A stretch of 47,069 nucleotides of DNA, taken from positions 1 to 47,069 of the forward strand of contig CAZQWJ010000004.1 in the NCBI GenBank assembly GCA_964597265.1, in the 5' to 3' direction. The notes beneath the pieces are model-generated. The model worked only from the letters and a program-made list of their open reading frames with translations. It did not search any database and was not told the origin of the DNA. Shown here one piece after another: positions 1-7,493 of the stretch. Every line of letters starts with the position of its first letter. Positions within the stretch are counted from its first letter, which is position 1. Position numbers and translations under genes: made by a program. This DNA comes from CAZQWJ01 sp964597265. Its GTDB lineage: Bacteria > Patescibacteriota > 4484-211 > JAGQKX01.

Positions 1-27
1 ATCGAGAATATAGACATAGTACATAAA

Positions 28-52
28 ATCCTGAGCTTGTCGAAGGATGGGG
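28..52. repeat. dispersed short inverted repeat at left edge
   Basis: The element has the arms ATCCT and AGGAT around CTGAGCTTGTCGAAGG. This type of short palindrome is scattered between genes in many uncultured bacteria. A related fragment (CGAAGTATCCTGAC) lies at about 103-116. No gene is visible between 1 and 142 apart from this. Confidence 0.5.
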
Positions 53-142
53 TGACTTCCTGTCTGAATTTAGAACCGCAATTATCGAAACCGTTGCTTA
101 TCGAAGTATCCTGACTTTCTTTGAAGATGCTAATTGAGAAGA

Positions 143-2245
143 CTATAAATCCCAATGGGAATGAATATACTTTGTAGTGTCCTCAACATCTAACATTTTG
201 CTTGAGTTTCCTACACGGGTATAGAAATACTTCTCGCCATTGTTTTTTATAAATGTAGGTGATTTGGAAGGCTCAATATGCACCTTACAGATGGTCTTAT
301 TATCTACTTCCTCAAAAGTTACATGAACATACTTTACAAATTCCTTGCCGAGATACTTTTCAACCAGATTAACAAAGTGTAGATAAAACCCATCCTGATT
401 GGCTTTGCCTAAGCTATTAAGATCATTTTCAACCCCGATAATCTCTCCATCATCTAAGACACCAATAAACAGTATGCCTCCATTGTAATTAAGGAAAGCT
501 GCGATTGTACGCATGATGTTAAATTCAATTTCTTTGTCCACCTCGTTTTTACTTATACTCCACCTCAGGGAATTTTTTAGCTCTACAAGCTCATTCTCGC
601 CACTCTCTATAATCTCCTTTGTAGTAGGTGTTCTTAGTAGTTCTTCATCTTTCAAGAAACTGTTAAGAAACTTATTTATTTCTTTTGCTATAGTTTCTCT
701 GCGATTTGCGAGGAAGTCTTCATAACGTTCTACCTTCCACAGGTACTCATCCAACGGAACAAACTGTTTCTTGAGCGCATTTGGATATTTTTCACTTATA
801 TCTTTGAGATACTTTAAGGGGTCGGTTTTTGAAATTTTAAGATTTGTTTCTTTCGTCAGAAAAGCAAGGTTAGCAACCTCATTTACCATTTTCTTATCTA
901 AACTATCTGCGGAACTATAGCCGCCTTTGTATAAGATGCTTTGAGGAAAAATATGATGATTCTCTATCTTGTAATGGACTCCTACATTTTTAGAGTACAA
1001 CTTCATACCGTTAAACCAATCAATTGCACCCTTGTGCTTTGCTACAATATAGGTGATTGGATAAAAGCGACTTCTATTACCCTGCAATGATAAGTCATTT
1101 GGTTCAACCTCAAGGTTTCCTCCACGCCACCTTTTTAGATTTTCGATGAGTTCCCCAAAATTGTTTTTGTTTTTCAACATTACAATATCCGCCTGCAACT
1201 TTTGCGGTGTTTGCCCGCTATATCTTCCCCACAAAAGAGCCTGATACAACCAGTAGAGTGCCAATTTCTTTTCTGATTCTGTTTCAAATGTTCCTTTATT
1301 TCTAGCTAAGTAGTAAACGATAGGGATTAAAACATATGGCGTTTTTAGGTCTTGGCTGGATTCAATGTATGCATCATTGCGTAAAACATTTATCGTATAT
1401 TCTAGTAACCGTTCGACTTTCTCCCAGCTCTTCACAACAGTTTCTTTTGGCGCTTCGTAAAAACTTCTTTCAAACAAAACACTATCTACAGCAATTGCTG
1501 AAATACATGTGGTCATGAAATCCAATTCTAAATCAAAATGATATTGTTTAAAATTTGATTGAGCTGATTTGAATATATCTCTAGCTTCCTGCCAATAAGA
1601 ACAGATATGCGCTAATCCTAAGTCTGCCTTGCTCAAGGGAGTTCCAGAAGAGTTTACGAGATTAAATATCTTGACTACCTCATCTATATCAAGCTCAGAA
1701 ATTTTTTGAATATCATAGGTATAGTTTCGTATCTCATTCAGCTTAATAAGCTTAGTAAGGTTATTGCTGTAATATGCCTTAACGTCATCATCTCGAGTAT
1801 AATTAATAAATTTGCCGACATCACCAACTTGAAGAAACTGTGTGATTGCAATCCATTCAGGCTTATCTTTCATGCGTTTTTCCATATAGTAAACAAACTC
1901 TTCTGTGTCTAAATTGAAATATAGATCAAAATACAGGTGTTCACCTTCATAGAATGGGGGAGGACTACCATTGAATAGAGCATACAGACTCGTTAAACGC
2001 TGTTGGCCATCAAGTATAAGTTGATAGTATTTATTATCATCATTTCCTTTTCCACCTCGTGCTTTTTGAGCGTTAGGAGTTTTCCAAATCAAAAAACTGC
2101 CGGTAGGGTAGGCTTTATAGAGCGATTGCACATACTCTTTGACCTGCCAAGGTTTCCAAACATAACCTCGCTGGAATTCAGGCAAAATAAATTCTTGGTT
2201 ATCTATATCTTTTAGTAAATTCTGTATATTTATTCTGTCTGACAT
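143..2245 (-). CDS. DUF262 + HNH (DUF1524-like) + AlbA_2 fusion, putative defence nuclease
   Basis: This 700-residue protein has three recognisable parts. Residues about 5-215 form a DUF262 (GmrS/ParB-like) domain with the DGQQR motif at 79-83, which is associated with nucleotide use in GmrSD and SspE-type enzymes. Residues about 395-500 hold an HNH/DUF1524-like nuclease with NHHIFP at 429-434 and the downstream N-x-A-N-L helix. Residues about 545-700 match the AlbA_2/Schlafen-type putative DNA-binding domain (ENELVELKNSL, then GGILFIGV). DUF262-DUF1524 proteins act in restriction of modified or phage DNA. The added AlbA_2 domain suggests a nucleic-acid sensor or a second effector. No methylase or partner gene is adjacent inside the window. 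The start has no clear Shine-Dalgarno sequence. Domain calls come from motifs; the function is inferred. Confidence 0.85.
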   Translation of the reverse strand: MSDRINIQNLLKDIDNQEFILPEFQRGYVWKPWQVKEYVQSLYKAYPTGSFLIWKTPNAQKARGGKGNDDNKYYQLILDGQQRLTSLYALFNGSPPPFYEGEHLYFDLYFNLDTEEFVYYMEKRMKDKPEWIAITQFLQVGDVGKFINYTRDDDVKAYYSNNLTKLIKLNEIRNYTYDIQKISELDIDEVVKIFNLVNSSGTPLSKADLGLAHICSYWQEARDIFKSAQSNFKQYHFDLELDFMTTCISAIAVDSVLFERSFYEAPKETVVKSWEKVERLLEYTINVLRNDAYIESSQDLKTPYVLIPIVYYLARNKGTFETESEKKLALYWLYQALLWGRYSGQTPQKLQADIVMLKNKNNFGELIENLKRWRGGNLEVEPNDLSLQGNRSRFYPITYIVAKHKGAIDWFNGMKLYSKNVGVHYKIENHHIFPQSILYKGGYSSADSLDKKMVNEVANLAFLTKETNLKISKTDPLKYLKDISEKYPNALKKQFVPLDEYLWKVERYEDFLANRRETIAKEINKFLNSFLKDEELLRTPTTKEIIESGENELVELKNSLRWSISKNEVDKEIEFNIMRTIAAFLNYNGGILFIGVLDDGEIIGVENDLNSLGKANQDGFYLHFVNLVEKYLGKEFVKYVHVTFEEVDNKTICKVHIEPSKSPTFIKNNGEKYFYTRVGNSSKMLDVEDTTKYIHSHWDL

Positions 2246-2292
2246 ATAAACGTTAACTCGTATCTAGGGATGCTATAACCCAAAATCCCGTA

Positions 2293-2370
2293 TGGGGTGA
2301 GCGACGGGATTCGAACCCGCGACATCCAGTACCACAAACTGGCGCTCTAACCAGCTGAGCTACGCCCACC
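2293..2370 (-). tRNA. tRNA-His (GTG)
   Basis: The minus strand folds as a full cloverleaf. The anticodon stem is CCAGT/ACTGG with loop TTGTGGT, so the anticodon is GTG. The acceptor has eight pairs because an encoded G-1 faces C73, the hallmark of histidine tRNA. The 3' CCA is encoded. Confidence 0.96.
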
Positions 2371-2444
2371 ATGACAAATATACACAATTCAACGAATTGC
2401 ACTCATTTTATCAAAAATTCCTTATGTTTTCAGTGTTGATAAAA

Positions 2445-2699
2445 TCAACGCCGCGGTTTTACCTCATCATGCTTAGTACCATGCTTAGGCGCCTTATAGT
2501 CTTCCCAATTTTCGGTCGGTCCTTGTCTTTGTTGCAGTTCACGATCTACTCTACTTTCGGCAGCCCATCCAGTAGGGTCACCGGTATTCCCTTCATGCCG
2601 TGTAGTCACAAAACTACTGCGACCCAGACCTCCTTCTTTGGCACCAGAACGACTTGGCCCCCCGCTTCCTGAGCGCCAGGTTGCTGTATTTCTTGCCAT
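2445..2699 (-). CDS. small basic Gly/Ser/Arg-rich hypothetical protein
   Basis: This 84-residue protein is not recognised. It begins MARNTATWRSGSGG, is rich in Gly, Ser, Arg and Glu, and is probably disordered; there is no membrane segment. The start at 2699 is chosen because GAGGAGG lies 11 bases upstream on the minus strand. An earlier in-frame GTG at 2711 overlaps that ribosome binding site and is less likely. It follows the HAD hydrolase gene by 16 bases and probably shares its transcript. Confidence 0.6.
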   Translation of the reverse strand: MARNTATWRSGSGGPSRSGAKEGGLGRSSFVTTRHEGNTGDPTGWAAESRVDRELQQRQGPTENWEDYKAPKHGTKHDEVKPRR

Positions 2700-2715
2700 A
2701 AAATAATACACCTCC

Positions 2716-3375
2716 TCAAAATAAGGTTACTATATTTGTATCCGCAAAGTCCTCCACCGTCAAATCCGGATGTACATCGTCTGGCAATGTTTCAAGTCCA
2801 TTTGGTAGATATACACACGACATTCCTGCGCTTTTTGCTGCAATAACACCGGCAACCGAATCCTCAAACACCACACAATCAGAGGCGATATAATCCTGCT
2901 CCGGAGACATCTCACTAGCCACGGCAAGTGCTTTGATAAAAATATCCGGTGCGGGTTTGCGCTCAGGTACCATATCGCCGGTTACGACACTCGCGAAAAA
3001 GTCCGGCAGGGTAGGGAAGTGTTCTACGATCTTTTGCCATGTCGTTTGACCAGAAGAAGTTGCCAGTATTTTAAGCACGTTGCGCTCATCCAAAAATGAC
3101 ATCAGTTCTCCAAACCCCTCTCGATATCTTCCGACCGTAGTAATATTCACCTGGTATGCGGCAAGCGTCCGCTCAACCAATGTGTCTACGTGTGTGGTTA
3201 TCTCTGGATGGAATAATTTGATGTGCTGCCAGTTGTCGTGCACACCAACCCCGGGACGTGTTTCAGGGGCACCCGGCAAACCAAGATTGGTAAATACTTG
3301 TTGAAACGCCTCGTGCCAAATTCCTTCGTCCTCTATGATTGTCCCGTTGAGATCAAAAATAGCTATCCTGAACAT
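2716..3375 (-). CDS. HAD-superfamily hydrolase (beta-phosphoglucomutase-like)
   Basis: This 219-residue protein carries all four HAD motifs: DLNGT at 8-12 (nucleophile Asp8), ATSSG at 105-109, Lys140 in ERKPAP, and FEDS at 170-173. The helical cap between motif I and motif II fits subfamily IA (phosphoglucomutase or phosphoglycolate phosphatase type). Motif I has Asn10 where most phosphatases have the second Asp, the general acid/base, so activity may be altered; some HAD families do carry DxN. The substrate cannot be told. The ATG follows a TATACT -10 box by 7 bases, so the mRNA is probably leaderless. Confidence 0.88.
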   Translation of the reverse strand: MFRIAIFDLNGTIIEDEGIWHEAFQQVFTNLGLPGAPETRPGVGVHDNWQHIKLFHPEITTHVDTLVERTLAAYQVNITTVGRYREGFGELMSFLDERNVLKILATSSGQTTWQKIVEHFPTLPDFFASVVTGDMVPERKPAPDIFIKALAVASEMSPEQDYIASDCVVFEDSVAGVIAAKSAGMSCVYLPNGLETLPDDVHPDLTVEDFADTNIVTLF

Positions 3376-3382
3376 CCTATGT

Positions 3383-3388
3383 AGTATA
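3383..3388 (-). promoter_or_regulatory. -10 box of the HAD gene (leaderless start)
   Basis: TATACT on the minus strand ends 7 bases before the ATG at 3375, placing the transcription start at or next to the start codon. No good -35 hexamer is visible. Confidence 0.5.
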
Positions 3389-3398
3389 CCTGAATGCT

Positions 3399-3427
3399 TT
3401 GACTTTTTGGTAGTTACTTTCTACACT
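3399..3427 (+). promoter_or_regulatory. promoter of the proline-rich membrane protein gene (leaderless)
   Basis: TTGACT (3399-3404), a 17-base spacer, and TACACT (3422-3427). The ATG at 3435 lies 8 bases downstream, so transcription should begin at about the start codon. It is divergent from the HAD promoter. Confidence 0.7.
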
Positions 3428-3434
3428 GTATAGT

Positions 3435-4943
3435 ATGGATCCTCAACAGCCTCAAGATCAAGCTAATGACACCAACCCATTTGACCAATTTTATTCCGAT
3501 CAACCCAATGATCAGCCGGCGCCAGAAACGCCACAACCCCAGGACGTACCAGCACCTGCTGGCACCCCAACGCCCGTGGAACCAACATCTGCCGACGTGC
3601 TTTCGACACCGCCCCTTGAGCCACCGGTAGCACAGACACCACCCGCTCCTGCCGAACCACTCCCGGCAGTGCCGACGCAAAATGAAGCACCTCCACCACC
3701 TCCTCCGTCCCTTACTAGTACCGAAGGCATTTTTGAAACCAAACCGCAAATAACGACCGCGCCAACGCTGCCAAACAAAAACCCGTACGCCGTCGCCCGA
3801 ATGCACATGACGGTGCGAAAAATATTGCTAGGGATAATTATCTTCGTGATCATGATTATTGTAGGCCTCACAGCTGCGCTGTTTGCCTCCGGCCAATTGG
3901 AAGAACTTACCACACCTCTTACCAAGCAGTTATATCGCCTGCCTTTCTTTCCCAAAACAACAGAGTATGTACTGGATCAGATGGCTGCTGCCTCTCTAGA
4001 TATCACTTCTTTTTCTTATGACTTTTCTGCCGGGTTTGACGTCTCAGATCAGCAATTTGATCTGGCAGCTGACGGCAAACTCAAGCTTGATGCCACTGGC
4101 GCCGCCGAGGAATTTGAATTCAATGGTCGGTTGAAGACAACAGCAGTTCCATACACAGGAGAGATGGCATTTAATATTATCGGCATCACCAATGGCCTCT
4201 ACCTGAGACTACACAACATTACCGGAGGGCTCAACACATTTGCACAGTATCTGCCGCCTATAGATCAATGGTATTTCGTTGACTTGGAGCCATTGACGAC
4301 ACAGGCACGTACTGCACTGCAACAAAACGGAGGCACAATCACCACGGCAATTACACCACTGCCCCAACAACTGCAACGTAGTATCCAAAAGCTTCTGTCT
4401 ACCGAAGGAATCAAAGAACACATTACTCTCGGCGAAAACGAGAAACTATCTGATGGGAGTGATGTCTATCGACTCACTCTCAAACCAACCTCTCAAATGA
4501 TCGCAGATTACATCATTGAGTCGGCAGCTCAAAACAATGACCCATTTACTCCGGATGAGATAGCAAGCTTGCGGCAACAGACGGCAAGTATCCGACAGCT
4601 CGACATAGACGCATGGGTTGATACCAGCACATACTACGTGCGCAAAGCACAGGTAGCATTCACGTATGATGTTGATAGCACCGACTTGCAACATCTTGTG
4701 CCTATGCCAACCGTGGTCCAGTATCCAGACTCTATCACCGGCGTGATGGTCATTGAACTATCCAATATCAATATGTATACGCCGGTTACAATACCTCCGG
4801 TCGTGCGTCCGATAGATGAGTATTTGCAGGTACTTTCTGAAGCGATTGCGCCACTCTTTGGCAGCGACGCCCAAGACGGCAATATGGAAATTCAACAAAC
4901 GTTTGAATTAGAACCACCCGCAGAAGATGCATTTTCTTTTTGA
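3435..4943 (+). CDS. proline-rich single-pass membrane protein with large extracytoplasmic domain
   Basis: This 502-residue protein has a Pro/Gln/Asp-rich, probably disordered N-terminal 115 residues, one membrane helix at about 129-151 and a soluble remainder of about 350 residues predicted outside. Repeated short beta-type stretches (FSYDFSAGFDVSD, GRLKTTAVPYTGEMAFNI) suggest a lipoprotein-like beta fold that binds a hydrophobic ligand, but no family is certain. The positive residues before the helix (RKI) fit an inside N-terminus. The next gene, a murein hydrolase-like protein, follows after 22 bases, suggesting a joint envelope role. The start is supported by the promoter position. Confidence 0.8.
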   Translation: MDPQQPQDQANDTNPFDQFYSDQPNDQPAPETPQPQDVPAPAGTPTPVEPTSADVLSTPPLEPPVAQTPPAPAEPLPAVPTQNEAPPPPPPSLTSTEGIFETKPQITTAPTLPNKNPYAVARMHMTVRKILLGIIIFVIMIIVGLTAALFASGQLEELTTPLTKQLYRLPFFPKTTEYVLDQMAAASLDITSFSYDFSAGFDVSDQQFDLAADGKLKLDATGAAEEFEFNGRLKTTAVPYTGEMAFNIIGITNGLYLRLHNITGGLNTFAQYLPPIDQWYFVDLEPLTTQARTALQQNGGTITTAITPLPQQLQRSIQKLLSTEGIKEHITLGENEKLSDGSDVYRLTLKPTSQMIADYIIESAAQNNDPFTPDEIASLRQQTASIRQLDIDAWVDTSTYYVRKAQVAFTYDVDSTDLQHLVPMPTVVQYPDSITGVMVIELSNINMYTPVTIPPVVRPIDEYLQVLSEAIAPLFGSDAQDGNMEIQQTFELEPPAEDAFSF

Positions 4944-4965
4944 ATAGCGTACACTAATAATTATC

Positions 4966-5670
4966 ATGGGAGATACAGGTGGCTCAAGAAAGAGAGCCAC
5001 ACGAACATTGGACACCATTCCAACTCGATATATTGTGTCATCAATCCTGCACAGGCGACTCACACACCTCGGGCTAAGTGTGCTGGGTTTTTTTGTGTGG
5101 ATGGGTATGAGCATAGGAGCGTTTGCACTGCTCTCCGGGGGATATGTTACGTGGCACCGCCCACAAGAGGAAGTGATGGCTGTTACCACGTACAAACCGC
5201 ATAGTCTGTTTGCTGCGGTGCCGGGACTGTTTTCTATCTTTGGATATACCGAAGGAAGAGACGACCCTCGTGCAGCGCAGATAGAACGATACCTCTTATT
5301 GCGCAATTCACCCATGGCATCAGCCGCTAAAACATTTGTCGAAGTTGCCGACAAATGCCCGATGGATTGGGCACTCCTACCGGCCATCGCCGGAAAGGAG
5401 TCTTCGTTTGGGCGTATTATTCCCTATAATTCGTACAATGCGTTTGGTTGGGCAGTATATACCGGCCAAAATCATGGCGCTGTGTTTAGTTCATGGGATG
5501 ATGCAATTCGTAGGGTAGGGGATGGCCTTTGCGAAAACTATATAAAGAAAGGACGCACCACCCCTGAGCAAATAGAAGTCTTGTATACACCTATCAGTGC
5601 CCAAACCCACGGAGGCTGGCGGGCCGACGTGACCTCGATGATGAAGGAGATCAAAAATACTCCACTATAA
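4966..5670 (+). CDS. membrane-anchored murein hydrolase (lytic transglycosylase/glucosaminidase-like)
   Basis: This 234-residue protein has one membrane anchor at about 35-58 and an extracytoplasmic lysozyme-like domain at about 120-225. GKESSFG (143-149) places the likely catalytic Glu at 145, followed by NAFGW and a Trp-Asp-Asp-Ala-Ile stretch, as in glucosaminidase and transglycosylase families. It would cleave peptidoglycan at the outer face of the membrane. It lies just after the membrane protein gene ending at 4943 and is probably co-transcribed. Confidence 0.75.
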   Translation: MGDTGGSRKRATRTLDTIPTRYIVSSILHRRLTHLGLSVLGFFVWMGMSIGAFALLSGGYVTWHRPQEEVMAVTTYKPHSLFAAVPGLFSIFGYTEGRDDPRAAQIERYLLLRNSPMASAAKTFVEVADKCPMDWALLPAIAGKESSFGRIIPYNSYNAFGWAVYTGQNHGAVFSSWDDAIRRVGDGLCENYIKKGRTTPEQIEVLYTPISAQTHGGWRADVTSMMKEIKNTPL

Positions 5671-5740
5671 CAGTGGTAATTGCCGCATTGTTTCCGTATA
5701 ATCCGTAGTTACAACATATCATTTGCTCCAATGTTTCCTC

Positions 5741-5825
5741 GCCGGAGTGGTGAAATTGGCAGACACGCATGGTTTAGGACCATGTGCCGCAAGGCGTGGA
5801 GGTTCAAGTCCTCTCTCCGGCACCA
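5741..5825 (+). tRNA. tRNA-Leu (TAG)
   Basis: Acceptor GCCGGAG/CTCCGGC, anticodon stem CATGG/CCATG with loop TTTAGGA (anticodon TAG), a long class II variable arm (TGCCGCAAGGCGT), a T-arm with TTCAAGT, and an encoded CCA. Confidence 0.96.
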
Positions 5826-5891
5826 CCTCATAATGTATCACTAAAACCGTTCGAGCAAGTTCGAACCTAGATATAACCCTAACGTTCTACA

Positions 5892-5916
5892 CGCAAGATA
5901 CATCCAGTATCTTGCG
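5892..5916. repeat. 10-bp perfect inverted repeat in intergenic region
   Basis: CGCAAGATAC, five bases, GTATCTTGCG. A second imperfect hairpin (CATGC-TTAGT-GCATG) follows at about 5927-5941. Both have 5-base loops and no T-run. They lie between tRNA-Leu and the promoter at 5983. Nothing else is seen in 5826-5980. Confidence 0.55.
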
Positions 5917-5982
5917 CCCAACACCACATGCTTAGTGCATGCGGCGTATATCAAACACACATCCTCACCTCAATACTATAAG

Positions 5983-6076
5983 TTGATACCATCTACAGAC
6001 ATTGTTATAATCCGCTAAAATTGGCTTTTGCCAAAGAGTAGAGTTGTTGAACGTTAACAAAGAGGGGTAATAAATA
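5983..6076 (+). promoter_or_regulatory. promoter and structured leader of the two-gene regulator operon
   Basis: TTGATA (5983-5988), a 17-base spacer and TATAAT (6006-6011) preceded by TG. The leader of about 58 bases holds the hairpin TTGGC-tttt-GCCAA (6021-6034), then TTAACAA (6054-6060), then GAGGGG (6062-6067) 9 bases before the ATG. This hairpin / TTAACAA / ribosome-site order recurs in other leaders of the accessory block. Confidence 0.75.
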
Positions 6077-6472
6077 ATGAATGCACAAACTCAGGCTAAG
6101 GCAGTGGTCGTCTACGACGGCGCACCAGGTTCGATAGAGTGCGTCAGAGGCCTGCTCGAGGCAAACGGGGTTGGGCTAAATGACGTGGCACTCGTTGCCA
6201 TGCCATTTTCTAACAACCTCATGCAAGACCATGGCCTCGAATACGATAAATATATAGTCTCTTGCACCGTTAACGCAGTACTCGCAGCATTGCGTGAATA
6301 CACGGTACACGAGAACCGAGTGTTTGTTATTCAACTTCGTCCTCAAGGTGAGCTACCAGTCGAACACATCGCGCGCCAACTAAACAACCTATCGGCAGGC
6401 TCTATTACGATCTTGTCGAAGGATCTGGTACTACCGCCAAATCGGACCAGTATCCAGGCCAAGAGCGCATAA
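6077..6472 (+). CDS. hypothetical protein, operon partner of a response regulator
   Basis: This 131-residue soluble protein is not recognised. The alternating strand/helix pattern (AKAVVVYDG, then VALVAMPF, then NRVFVIQLRP, then SITILSKD) suggests an alpha/beta, possibly receiver- or Rossmann-like fold. It has none of the receiver Asp/Lys signature. It shares its operon with the single-domain response regulator 16 bases downstream, so it may be a partner or a divergent receiver. A faint resemblance in layout to the protein at 26157-26504 is noted. Confidence 0.7.
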   Translation: MNAQTQAKAVVVYDGAPGSIECVRGLLEANGVGLNDVALVAMPFSNNLMQDHGLEYDKYIVSCTVNAVLAALREYTVHENRVFVIQLRPQGELPVEHIARQLNNLSAGSITILSKDLVLPPNRTSIQAKSA

Positions 6473-6488
6473 GGTATAGGAGAAAAAA

Positions 6489-6839
6489 ATGACTCAAGAC
6501 CTTAACAAACCAGTAGTCCTTCACGTGGATGACGACCCGAAGGTATTGGGGGTCATCAAGGACCTATTGGAGCTCTTGGGATACACGGTTGTATCCTGCG
6601 CTACCATCGCTGAGGCCGAGAAGGCACTCTCGGAGGGTGAGTTCCACGCCATTATCTGCGATGGCACGGTCTCCACAAGAGACGACGGTTACAAATTGGC
6701 CACAAGATTACACAGCGAGGGTCAGAACGTAATCGTGTTCTCAGGAGGCACATATCCTCATGGAGGGGACATTCGTGTCGTGCCCAAAGGGAATGCTTTG
6801 GAATACCTTCTGCAAGAGCTTGAAGGGTTCAAGAGTTGA
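6489..6839 (+). CDS. single-domain response regulator (CheY-like receiver)
   Basis: This 116-residue protein is a complete receiver domain with no output domain: acidic pocket Asp14/Asp15, predicted phospho-acceptor Asp58 (IICDGT), conserved Ser85 (VFSGG) and Lys100 (VPKGN). Such proteins relay phosphate or act through protein contact. No histidine kinase is encoded in the window. The ribosome site TAGGAG is 6 bases before the ATG, and the gene ends at a strong terminator. Confidence 0.88.
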   Translation: MTQDLNKPVVLHVDDDPKVLGVIKDLLELLGYTVVSCATIAEAEKALSEGEFHAIICDGTVSTRDDGYKLATRLHSEGQNVIVFSGGTYPHGGDIRVVPKGNALEYLLQELEGFKS

Positions 6840-6852
6840 CCAACCAAGCCAG

Positions 6853-6886
6853 CTCCCGGGGATCATCGTCCCCGGGAGTTTTTTTT
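6853..6886 (+). terminator. intrinsic terminator of the regulator operon
   Basis: CTCCCGGGG, 8-base loop, CCCCGGGAG (9 perfect pairs) followed by eight T. Confidence 0.92.
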
Positions 6887-6931
6887 CTAACGTATATTTA
6901 TAAGTGTTCTACACTTTCGACAAATATGGTA

Positions 6932-6960
6932 TTGACGCACTCATCGACACACAGTATAGT
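6932..6960 (+). promoter_or_regulatory. promoter of the attenuator-like RNA
   Basis: TTGACG (6932-6937), a 17-base spacer and TATAGT (6955-6960). Transcription should begin near 6967. Confidence 0.75.
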
Positions 6961-6966
6961 ACAAAC

Positions 6967-7149
6967 AGATATGAAATCAGGTACACAGTTTACACATTGC
7001 ATCAAGACCTCCCACATGTTTGGCCTAGAAGGACAGACCGTCCTCTTTGCCAAGATGATTAAGACTTTGTAAACCTTTGGGAGGTTTGAAACAGGAAAAA
7101 ATACACAACATAACCAAAAAACCTCCCAAAACCAGGGAGGTTATTTTTT
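6967..7149 (+). ncRNA. attenuator-like RNA with leader peptide ORF
   Basis: Downstream of a good promoter lies a stretch of about 180 bases with four alternating segments: ACCTCCC (7007-7013), TTTGGGAGGTTT (7076-7087), AAACCTCCCAAA (7119-7130) and GGGAGGTT (7135-7142) followed by TATTTTTT. Segments 3 and 4 make a terminator, while segments 2 and 3 make a longer 12-bp helix that would prevent it. A 33-codon ORF (6971-7072, beginning MKSGTQF) starts almost at the transcript end and stops 3 bases before segment 2. It could be leader-peptide attenuation or a stand-alone RNA. No convincing plus-strand gene follows. Confidence 0.6.
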
Positions 7150-7493
7150 GGTTATTCTTCGGACAGCAGGAGATACACTCTTCACCTGAAGAGGTACGCT
7201 TTTCCTGCCTGCAGAATAGCTGCAGCATGTGGGATGCGAGGACCACATGATTTTACAACCAGTGTGCCACGGTGCCTGGAACACCATGGTACAAGTACAA
7301 CCTAATCTGGGAGATGTATGAGAACGAACCCGCCTCATAGGGAAGTAGTACCCGCTAGTACTACTTCCCTTGGCGTTTGGGATGTAACCAGGTTTACACT
7401 TTACAAAGAAACTTCCAACATGGGGAGTCTCGCCTTCAGTTCGAACTGTATAGCCTACAAACCTAGTCTTAGTCCAACACAGAGAATTAACGG
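7150..7493. other. non-coding stretch with several perfect hairpins
   Basis: No gene is supported here. Perfect hairpins are CTGCAG-aatag-CTGCAG (7209-7225), CATGTGG/CCACATG (7226-7249) and GGGAAGTAGTA/TACTACTTCCC (7340-7369, 11 bp, 8-base loop). None has a T-run. It lies between the attenuator-like RNA and the 3' end of the minus-strand PIG-L gene, so it could be an RNA or the 3' untranslated region of either transcript. Confidence 0.45.

Noticed and set aside
3414..3955. Long minus-strand ORFs opposite the proline-rich gene
   Set aside because: They are Gly/Trp/Arg/Val-rich shadows of Pro-rich coding on the plus strand, without ribosome sites or known motifs.
7141..7338. 65-aa minus-strand ORF with several Cys
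   Set aside because: It lies within the hairpin-rich stretch, has no convincing ribosome site and reads through the terminator of the attenuator-like RNA.
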